From CAIQJJ01 sp964606085 (GTDB lineage: Bacteria; Chloroflexota; Anaerolineae; Anaerolineales; UBA4823), in NCBI GenBank assembly GCA_964606085.1, contig CAZSFD010000103.1:1-15043 (forward strand): a stretch of DNA of 15,043 bases, read 5' to 3'. Below are positions 7,489-13,196 of the stretch, one piece after another. A model generated the notes under the pieces. It had not been told where the DNA came from and did not search any database. It saw nothing but the letters and a program-made list of their open reading frames with translations. Within the stretch, counting starts at the first letter, position 1; each line of letters starts with the position of its first letter. Both the position numbers and the translations under genes were made by a program.

Positions 7489-9060
7489 ATGATCCAAATC
7501 TACGACACCACCCTCCGTGACGGCACCCAGCGCGAAGGCATCTCGCTTTCGAGCATAGACAAGGTGCGCATTGCCCAACGCCTCGACGATTTAGGCGTGG
7601 CCTACATCGAAGGCGGCTGGCCCGGCTCGAACCCCAAAGACGTGGAATTTTTCGAGCGCGCCAAAGATATGGCCTGGCAGCACGCCAAAATTTGCGCCTT
7701 TGGCGCCACCTGCCGCGTCAAAGGCGGCCCGGAAGATGACCCCAGCGTGCAGGCCATGCTCGCCGCCGGGACAGAAGTCTGCACCATCTTTGGCAAAACC
7801 TGGACGCTGCACGTGACCGACGTGCTGCGCACCACCCTCGACGAAAACCTGCGTATCATCGAGCAGACTGTGGCCTACCTGAAAGCCAACGGCAAATACG
7901 TCATCTACGATGGCGAGCATACCTTCGATGGCTACAAAGCTGACGCCGCCTATGCCCTCGAAACCTACAAAGCTGCTGCCCGCGGCGGGGCCGACATCCT
8001 GATCCCGTGCGACACCAACGGCGGGGCCATGCCCTGGGACGTGGAAGAAGTGGTGCGGGCCGTCAAGGAAGCCACCGGGCTGCCGGTTGGCATCCACGCC
8101 CACAACGACGCCGGGCTGGGCGTAGCCAATTCGCTGGCTGCCGTGCGTGTGGGCGCGGTGCAGGTGCAAGGGACAGTCAACGGCTACGGTGAGCGCTGCG
8201 GCAACGCCAACCTGTGTACCATCATGCCCGATCTCGAACTCAAGCTCGGTTTGCAGTGCCTACCCGAAGGCCACCTCACCAAACTCTACGATCTGGCCCA
8301 TTTTGTCGCCGAAGTGGCCAACCTCAATGCCGACGAGCATAAGCCCTACGTTGGGCGCTCCGCCTTTGCCCACAAGGCCGGCGTACACGCCACGGCCATG
8401 CGCCGCAACGAAAAATCGTACCAACACATCGAGCCGACGCTGGTGGGTAACATGCAGCGCGTGCTGGTCAGCGAGCTTTCGGGCCGCGGCAACCTGCTGA
8501 CCAAGGCCGAGGAATACGGCGTGAAAGTTGATGAAAGCGTGGACGTGGCTGGCGTGCTGAACGAGATCAAAACGCTCGAATCGCAAGGTTTCTCGTTCGA
8601 GGCCGCCGAAGCCTCGGCCGCCCTGATGCTCAAGCGCAAGGAAGCCGATTACAAGCCCCCCTTCGAGCTGATTGACTTCACCGCCATCGTCGAACACCGC
8701 CAGGGACGCGGCCTGTTTGCCGAGGCCACTGTCAAAGTGCGCGTCAACGGCGATGTGCTGCACACCGCCGCCGAAGGCGACGGCCCCGTCAACGCCCTCG
8801 ATACCGCCCTGCGCAAAGCCCTGATCGGGCGCTACCCCGAACTTGGCAGATTCCACCTCGATGACTATAAAGTCCGCATCATCAACGGCGATGCCGGCAC
8901 CGCCGCCGCCACGCGCGTGCTGATTGACACGGTCAGCGTAGATGCCGAGGGCAACAGCAAACGCTGGAGTACCGTCGGGGCCAGCACCAACATCATCGAA
9001 GCCAGTTGGCGCGCCCTGGCCGATGCCGTGGAATATGGGTTGGTGATTGCCACAAAATAG
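7489..9060 (+). CDS. cimA: (R)-citramalate synthase
   Basis: Condenses pyruvate and acetyl-CoA to citramalate, giving 2-oxobutyrate for isoleucine without threonine deaminase. It belongs to the same DRE-TIM superfamily as LeuA (IYDTTLRDGTQREG at residues 4-17; metal motif H203-A-H205-N-D). The wording is of the citramalate-synthase type: EGISLSSIDKVRIA, IEGGWPGSNPKD, FGATCR, VNGYGERCGNANL, VGRSAFAHKAGVHATAM, SELSGRGNL. Length 523 residues, including a C-terminal regulatory domain from about residue 390 (FTAIVEHRQGRG, EGDGPVNALDTALRKAL). ATG 7489 was chosen over an in-frame ATG at 7426 because the upstream 21 residues are encoded by hairpin repeat and AGGA (7479-7482) sits about six bases before 7489. 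Homocitrate synthase is a less likely alternative. Confidence 0.93.
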   Translation: MIQIYDTTLRDGTQREGISLSSIDKVRIAQRLDDLGVAYIEGGWPGSNPKDVEFFERAKDMAWQHAKICAFGATCRVKGGPEDDPSVQAMLAAGTEVCTIFGKTWTLHVTDVLRTTLDENLRIIEQTVAYLKANGKYVIYDGEHTFDGYKADAAYALETYKAAARGGADILIPCDTNGGAMPWDVEEVVRAVKEATGLPVGIHAHNDAGLGVANSLAAVRVGAVQVQGTVNGYGERCGNANLCTIMPDLELKLGLQCLPEGHLTKLYDLAHFVAEVANLNADEHKPYVGRSAFAHKAGVHATAMRRNEKSYQHIEPTLVGNMQRVLVSELSGRGNLLTKAEEYGVKVDESVDVAGVLNEIKTLESQGFSFEAAEASAALMLKRKEADYKPPFELIDFTAIVEHRQGRGLFAEATVKVRVNGDVLHTAAEGDGPVNALDTALRKALIGRYPELGRFHLDDYKVRIINGDAGTAAATRVLIDTVSVDAEGNSKRWSTVGASTNIIEASWRALADAVEYGLVIATK

Positions 9061-9073
9061 TCCTTTGTACAAA

Positions 9074-9115
9074 AAACCAACAGGCCAGGAAATCCACTTC
9101 CTGGCCTGTTGGTTT
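9074..9115. terminator. Bidirectional terminator palindrome between cimA and the lgt-like gene
   Basis: A perfect 18-bp inverted repeat, AAACCAACAGGCCAGGAA (9074-9091) with 9098-9115, around a six-base loop. On the - strand the stem runs straight into TTTTTT (9076-9071), a textbook Rho-independent terminator for the lgt-like gene. On the + strand the stem ends in TTGGTTTCTC, weaker but usable for cimA. It begins 13 bases after the cimA stop. Unlike the operon hairpins it has no internal tandem units. Confidence 0.88.
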
Positions 9116-9128
9116 CTCGGCATAGCGT

Positions 9129-9902
9129 TTACTTGCGGCTGCGCGTGATCACCACCCACACAGCCAGCACCAACCCCAACGCCGCGTACAAATGATTCCA
9201 CGTCACATCCCCCACCAGCGGCGGCGTATCGGCGCGCCAGAACTCGAAATAGAGCCGCTGCCCGCAAAACAGGATCACATACAGCCAAAATTTGAACCCC
9301 GCAAACGGCCACGGCAGGGTTTTCTTTAATACGCTGCTGACGAAACGGTCGTACGAAAACAGCACGCTGGCGATCACCACGCCGATCAAAATATCCACGA
9401 TCTGCGTCGGATAGCGACTGGCCCACACACCGGCGCTGTCGGGCAGCACCAGGGCCGGCCAGTGGGTGGTCAGCTTGCCCTCCGAATCGCCTGCCAGCAG
9501 GCAGCCGGTGCGGATGAAGATCAGCGCCACCGGGATCAGCGGGGCAAACAGGTCAAACGATAGGCCCAGCGGGTAGCCGTGCCGCCGGGCGTACAGCCAG
9601 CCAGCCAGCGCACCGCCAGTGACCGCACCGAACCAGTTTTGCCAGCCCATCCACAGCAGCGGCGGGATCGGCTGTCCGAACAGGGCATTCACCAGGTAAG
9701 GCATGGTGGCCGCCACCAACGCCCCGCCCAGGATGCCGCAAAACAGGTAAAAGGTCAGGTCAATAATCTGGCTGGCGCTAAAATGGGGAAAATCTTTGCG
9801 CGAACGCTGCCAGGCCCACACGCCAAACACCACCGCCCCCAACAAGTTGAGCAATAGATGTGTGCTGAGCGCAAACGAACCGATGTGCAGGGTTGGATAC
9901 AT
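9129..9902 (-). CDS. Prolipoprotein diacylglyceryl transferase-like membrane protein
   Basis: A 257-residue multi-pass membrane protein of the Lgt family, whose members move diacylglycerol from phosphatidylglycerol to the lipobox cysteine of prolipoproteins. Family marks are the opening MYPTLHIGSFALSTHLLL, the segment FAPLIPVALIFIRTGCLLAGDSEG (R131, counterpart of the essential Arg before GNF in E. coli), RYPTQ (163-167; usually HPTQ) and FEFWRAD (R223, counterpart of the second essential Arg). About six or seven hydrophobic segments are visible. The HGG segment of true Lgt is replaced by WFGAVTGG (90-97), so this may be a divergent paralogue with another acceptor or donor. No Shine-Dalgarno is visible and a -10 box lies six bases before the ATG, so the mRNA is probably leaderless. 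Confidence 0.78.
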   Translation of the reverse strand: MYPTLHIGSFALSTHLLLNLLGAVVFGVWAWQRSRKDFPHFSASQIIDLTFYLFCGILGGALVAATMPYLVNALFGQPIPPLLWMGWQNWFGAVTGGALAGWLYARRHGYPLGLSFDLFAPLIPVALIFIRTGCLLAGDSEGKLTTHWPALVLPDSAGVWASRYPTQIVDILIGVVIASVLFSYDRFVSSVLKKTLPWPFAGFKFWLYVILFCGQRLYFEFWRADTPPLVGDVTWNHLYAALGLVLAVWVVITRSRK

Positions 9903-9908
9903 ACGATG

Positions 9909-9914
9909 ATTATA
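9909..9914 (-). promoter_or_regulatory. -10 box of the lgt-like gene, leaderless arrangement
   Basis: A perfect TATAAT on the - strand (9914-9909) ends six bases before the start codon at 9902, so transcription would begin at or next to the ATG. No good -35 lies 16-18 bases further upstream. Confidence 0.5.
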
Positions 9915-9930
9915 CTTTGTCCCGGCTACC

Positions 9931-9939
9931 TGCTATACT
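9931..9939 (+). promoter_or_regulatory. Extended -10 promoter candidate for the acyl-ligase operon
   Basis: TGCTATACT is an extended -10 (TGn followed by TATACT, 5 of 6). No -35 is seen at the right distance. Transcription would begin near 9946, inside the tandem repeat, giving a leader of about 78 bases before the ATG at 10024. Confidence 0.38.
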
Positions 9940-9941
9940 TG

Positions 9942-10023
9942 GTATTCGGAATTCGGAATTCGGTATTCGTCATCCGTTACTTGTTCCCTGCTCCCCTGCC
10001 CTTGCTCCCTGCCCCCCTGCCCC
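9942..10023 (+). repeat. Two tandem-repeat tracts in the leader of the acyl-ligase gene
   Basis: Bases 9942-9969 are four period-7 units (GTATTCG, GAATTCG, GAATTCG, GTATTCG). Bases 9981-10023 are an almost pure pyrimidine run of CTCCCTGCCC-like units ending directly at the ATG. Neither has a complementary arm here. No Shine-Dalgarno sequence is present before the start codon. Confidence 0.7.
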
Positions 10024-11622
10024 ATGCTCCTGCAAACCCTCTTCGGTAAAATCGGCTCGCAACGTCTGCTGAACCTGGCCTTCCGGCTTTTCCCTGACCG
10101 TGAACTGCTGATCTTCGGCGAGCAACGCCTGACGCGCCGCCAGGTGTACGCCAGCATCCAGGCGTTGGGCGGCGGGTTGCAGGCGTTGGGCGTGCAGCCT
10201 GGTGAACGCGTGGTCAGTTTGCTGCCCGCCTGCCCCGAAGCCGTCTACACCATGTTCCTGCCACAGACCATCGGTACGATGAACGTGCCGCTCAACCCGC
10301 TACTGGGTGCGCGCGAACTGCGCCACATTTTGGCCGATTGCCGCGCCAACGTGATCGTCACCACGCAAACCTGGTATGGACAAGATTTCCCGGCGCTGAT
10401 CACCCGCTTACTGCCCGATCTGCCCGATCTGCGCGCCGTGCTGGTGCGCGGCCTGCCCGAAGGGGATGGGCGGCTCTTTCACCCGCTGGAAACAATCCTG
10501 AATCAAAACACCCCGGCCCGGCGCTTTCGCATCACCGGCAACGAAACCACCCTCGTCACTTACACCTCTGGCACCACCGGCCTGCCCAAAGGCGTGATGC
10601 ACACGCCGCGGCGCAATTTCAGCCTGGCCGCCAGCAGCGCCTCGCCCCGCCTGAATTTGCGCCTGATGCGCTGCCTGCTGCTGCCCTTCCCGCCCTATCA
10701 CTTCGCCGGGATGCTCGGCGTGACGGCGGCGCTGATCGCCGGGGGCAAGGTGGTGCTGATGGAGCGCTTCGACCCGGGCGAGATGCTCGCCCTGGTCGCC
10801 CGTGAACGCGTCACACAAGTGATCGGCTCGCCCACCATGTACCGCCTGATGCTGCGCTGGCCCGGCCAGGAGAATGTTGACTTGTCCTCGCTGCGCCGCG
10901 TCACTTCATCCACCGAACCCTGCCCGCCCGAATTGGCGCGCGCCATCTACGAGCGCCTGGGCTGCCCGCTCGAAAATGCCTACGGCACCACCGAAAGCAT
11001 GATGATTTCCTGGACGGGCCTCGATGACCCCTGGCAAATGGCCGCCGAAACGGTGGGCCGCCCCATCCCCGGCGTGCAGGTGCGCATTGTGGACGAGCAG
11101 CGCCAGCCGCTGCCCGCTGGCGCACGCGGCGAAATTGCCGTGCAGACGCCGCAGATGATGACCGGCTACTACAACGCCCCCGAACTGACCGCCGCCGCCT
11201 TCGACGCCGCTGGCTGGTTCTACACCGGCGACATCGGCTGGCTGGGCGAAGATGGCTACCTGCGCCTGGTAGATCGCAAAAAAGACCTGATCATCCGCGG
11301 CGGGCAGAACATCTTCCCCGCCGAAGTGGAAGCGCACCTGGCCGAACACCCTGCCATCCGTCGTGCGGCTGTGATCGGCGTGCCACACCCGCTTTCGGGC
11401 GAGACCGTGTGGGCCTACATCGAACGTCAGCCCGGCGCGGCGTTCAGCGAAACCGACGTGCTGACCCACTGCCGCGGCCAGATCGCCCCCTTCAAAATCC
11501 CCGAACAGGTGCGCTTTCTCGACCACCTGCCCACCTCGGCCATTGGCAAGGTGCAAAAATATCTCCTGCGCCAGATGGCCCAAGCCGAACATGAAACCAC
11601 CTCTGCAACCCATCCCCTTTGA
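10024..11622 (+). CDS. AMP-forming acyl-CoA / acyl-ACP ligase
   Basis: ANL-superfamily enzyme that activates a carboxylic (probably fatty) acid with ATP to an acyl-adenylate and passes it to a thiol. At 532 residues it has all the core motifs: phosphate loop TSGTTGLPKG (181-190), AYGTTES (319-325), GWFYTGD (397-403), the hinge RKKDLIIRGGQNI (418-430) and the C-terminal catalytic lysine K509 in SAIGKVQK. The acceptor could be CoA. The carrier-protein gene that overlaps its 3' end by 32 bases makes direct loading onto that carrier a good alternative, as in fatty acyl-AMP ligases. The start at 10024 follows a pyrimidine-rich tract without a ribosome binding site; no better start is visible nearby. 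First gene of a four-gene overlapping operon. Substrate unknown. Confidence 0.9.
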   Translation: MLLQTLFGKIGSQRLLNLAFRLFPDRELLIFGEQRLTRRQVYASIQALGGGLQALGVQPGERVVSLLPACPEAVYTMFLPQTIGTMNVPLNPLLGARELRHILADCRANVIVTTQTWYGQDFPALITRLLPDLPDLRAVLVRGLPEGDGRLFHPLETILNQNTPARRFRITGNETTLVTYTSGTTGLPKGVMHTPRRNFSLAASSASPRLNLRLMRCLLLPFPPYHFAGMLGVTAALIAGGKVVLMERFDPGEMLALVARERVTQVIGSPTMYRLMLRWPGQENVDLSSLRRVTSSTEPCPPELARAIYERLGCPLENAYGTTESMMISWTGLDDPWQMAAETVGRPIPGVQVRIVDEQRQPLPAGARGEIAVQTPQMMTGYYNAPELTAAAFDAAGWFYTGDIGWLGEDGYLRLVDRKKDLIIRGGQNIFPAEVEAHLAEHPAIRRAAVIGVPHPLSGETVWAYIERQPGAAFSETDVLTHCRGQIAPFKIPEQVRFLDHLPTSAIGKVQKYLLRQMAQAEHETTSATHPL

Positions 11623-11842
11623 ACAATTCCGCGCCCTCGTCGCCGATATGCTGCATGTGCGCCTCGAACAGGTGACACCCGAAGCCTACTTCGTCACCGA
11701 CCTGGGCGTGGATTCGATCCGCATGGTGGAGGTGCTGCTGCGCCTCGAAAGCATGGGCCTGCCGCTGTCGCCCGAACTGGCCTGGCGCATCCAGACCGTG
11801 GACGATGCCTATCGGTATTACCAGGAGCAGGCTGGCGCATGA
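11591..11842 (+). CDS. Acyl carrier protein
   Basis: An 83-residue carrier protein that holds acyl groups on a 4'-phosphopantetheine arm. The attachment motif is DLGVDSIRMVE, with the serine at residue 42. Helical segments before (FEQFRALVADMLHV) and after (MVEVLLRLESMGL) fit the four-helix fold. The ATG at 11591 was chosen because the longer frame from 11543 lies wholly inside the ligase gene and adds 16 unrelated residues. It overlaps the ligase gene by 32 bases and the next gene by ATGA, so translation is probably coupled. A dedicated carrier beside an AMP ligase usually serves a specialised lipid or natural-product pathway rather than bulk fatty-acid synthesis. It would need a phosphopantetheinyl transferase encoded elsewhere. 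Confidence 0.88.
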   Translation: MKPPLQPIPFEQFRALVADMLHVRLEQVTPEAYFVTDLGVDSIRMVEVLLRLESMGLPLSPELAWRIQTVDDAYRYYQEQAGA

Positions 11843-12492
11843 TCCCGCACCTGCTGTGGCGCTGTCCGCTGTGCGCCGCCAACGACGCCCTCGTTCACAT
11901 GGCCCGCTGGCCCTGGCGCGAACGCGTGGATTGTAAGCACTGCCACGCCCGCTGGCAGGTGCGCCGCGCCGTGGGCGATAATTTCTATCTCAAACTGATC
12001 AGCGCCAATCCGCCGGTCGAACGCTCGATCACCGCCTGGTATGACGAGATGAAAAAGACGCTGCGGCTGGAGGCGCTTCCCACGTCACCCATCCCCCTCG
12101 ATGCTGGCGAAACCCTGCTGCTGGCCTCACAACCCGCCGAAATGTGGGCTGAACCGCCCCATGCCGCGGGCGGGCGCGAACCCGAAAGAATCGGCGGTCT
12201 CGTTGGCCGCGGACAGGTGTACCTGACCGATCAGCGCTTGCTATGGGTGGAAGATCATGTCGGTAAGGGCGCATGGCATACGCCCCAGCGAGAACACGTT
12301 TCTTTTCCGCTGCGCACCGTCAACGGCATCTACGCCATCTTGACCCTCGGCATCGCCGTCAACACCGGCCTGCAGATCACCTTCTTCCGCCTGCCGCACG
12401 AAAGCCCGCTCAAGTGGGTGACGTACGCGGCCATGCTCTCCCCGCAAATTGAAGCCGCCACCGGGCGCAAACTGGTCACATCACACGATTGA
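11839..12492 (+). CDS. Unrecognised protein with zinc ribbon and GRAM/PH-like segment
   Basis: I do not recognise this 217-residue protein as a named family. The N-terminus has two CxxC pairs (C9/C12 in WRCPLC; C32/C35 in DCKHC) spaced like a zinc ribbon. After a linker, residues about 88-205 read like a GRAM or bacterial PH-type domain: AGETLLLASQPAEMW, then GLVGRGQVYLTDQRLLWVED (the G-x-x-YLTDQRLLW pattern), VSFPLRTVNGI and LQITFF. Such folds often bind lipids or membranes in other proteins. No signal peptide and only one modest hydrophobic stretch (IYAILTLGIAV) are seen. It starts inside the ACP stop (ATGA) and ends one base into the next start (TGATG), so it belongs to the acyl operon. 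A scaffold or membrane adaptor for the ACP or acyltransferase is a guess. Confidence 0.8.
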   Translation: MIPHLLWRCPLCAANDALVHMARWPWRERVDCKHCHARWQVRRAVGDNFYLKLISANPPVERSITAWYDEMKKTLRLEALPTSPIPLDAGETLLLASQPAEMWAEPPHAAGGREPERIGGLVGRGQVYLTDQRLLWVEDHVGKGAWHTPQREHVSFPLRTVNGIYAILTLGIAVNTGLQITFFRLPHESPLKWVTYAAMLSPQIEAATGRKLVTSHD

Positions 12493-13196
12493 TGATTGCC
12501 ACCCTGATTCATTATCGCCGCCGAGTCTTTCTCCTGCGCCTGGCGCGTCGCCTGGGCGGGGCAAAGCTGCTTTTGGGCCTGGCGCGCCGGTTCTATCGGT
12601 TGCAGGTTGAAGGCATCGAACACGTGCCGCCGCAAGGGGCCTGTTTGCTAACCTTCAACCACGTTGCGCATATTACCGATGCGCTGGTCTACCTGGTGCT
12701 GCGCCAGCGGCGGCCCGATGTGCATTTGCTCACCTGGCGGCTGGTACAGGATGAGATTGCCGGGTTGATGGCCGCGGCCGCGCTGGATGAAAACGGCCCG
12801 CAACTGCTCTTCGCCCACAAGCGCCAGGGGCTTTCGGTGGCCGACCTGCTGCGCGCCCGCCAGGTTTTGCTGAACGGCGGAGCGGTGGCACTGGCCCCCG
12901 AAGGCGAGCCAACCTGGGATGGCCGCCTGCAACGTCCCCTGGCCCCTGGCGCGGCCTGGATGGCCCTGCGCACCGCCTGCCCGGTGACGCCGATTGTCTC
13001 CATCGGCGGTTATGACATTCAGCCGGTGTGGCAGCCCGAAACCATACGGCTGACCGGGCGGGTGACGATCCGCGTCGGTCAGCCGTTTACATTGTGTGAT
13101 GCGCCGCTCGACAGCGTGGAGCAGGCGGCGCTCGATGAGGCCAGCCAGCGCATTTGGGATGCGCTGGCGGCGCTGCTACCGGATGACAAGCGGTAG
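12492..13196 (+). CDS. PlsC-like glycerolipid acyltransferase
   Basis: A 234-residue protein of the lysophospholipid acyltransferase superfamily, which transfers acyl groups from acyl-ACP or acyl-CoA to a lyso-lipid hydroxyl. The block I motif is N56-H57 with D63 (FNHVAHITDAL), but six residues lie between H57 and the position after the usual D: it is HX5D instead of HX4D. Block III is APEGEPTWDG (145-154), and a block IV-like PVTPIVSIGG (165-174) follows. The N-terminus is basic and hydrophobic (RRRVFLLRLARRLGG), fitting peripheral membrane attachment. ATG 12492 shares its A with the upstream TGA; a TTG at 12489 is the alternative. The neighbouring ligase and carrier suggest an acyl-ACP donor. 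Its 3' end overlaps the convergent secreted-protein gene by 21 bases. Confidence 0.83.
   Translation: MIATLIHYRRRVFLLRLARRLGGAKLLLGLARRFYRLQVEGIEHVPPQGACLLTFNHVAHITDALVYLVLRQRRPDVHLLTWRLVQDEIAGLMAAAALDENGPQLLFAHKRQGLSVADLLRARQVLLNGGAVALAPEGEPTWDGRLQRPLAPGAAWMALRTACPVTPIVSIGGYDIQPVWQPETIRLTGRVTIRVGQPFTLCDAPLDSVEQAALDEASQRIWDALAALLPDDKR

Noticed and set aside
8260..9426. 388-codon - strand frame opposite cimA and running into the lgt-like gene region
   Set aside because: It crosses the perfect terminator palindrome and is in the wrong frame for the Lgt-like protein; the translation is shadow-like.
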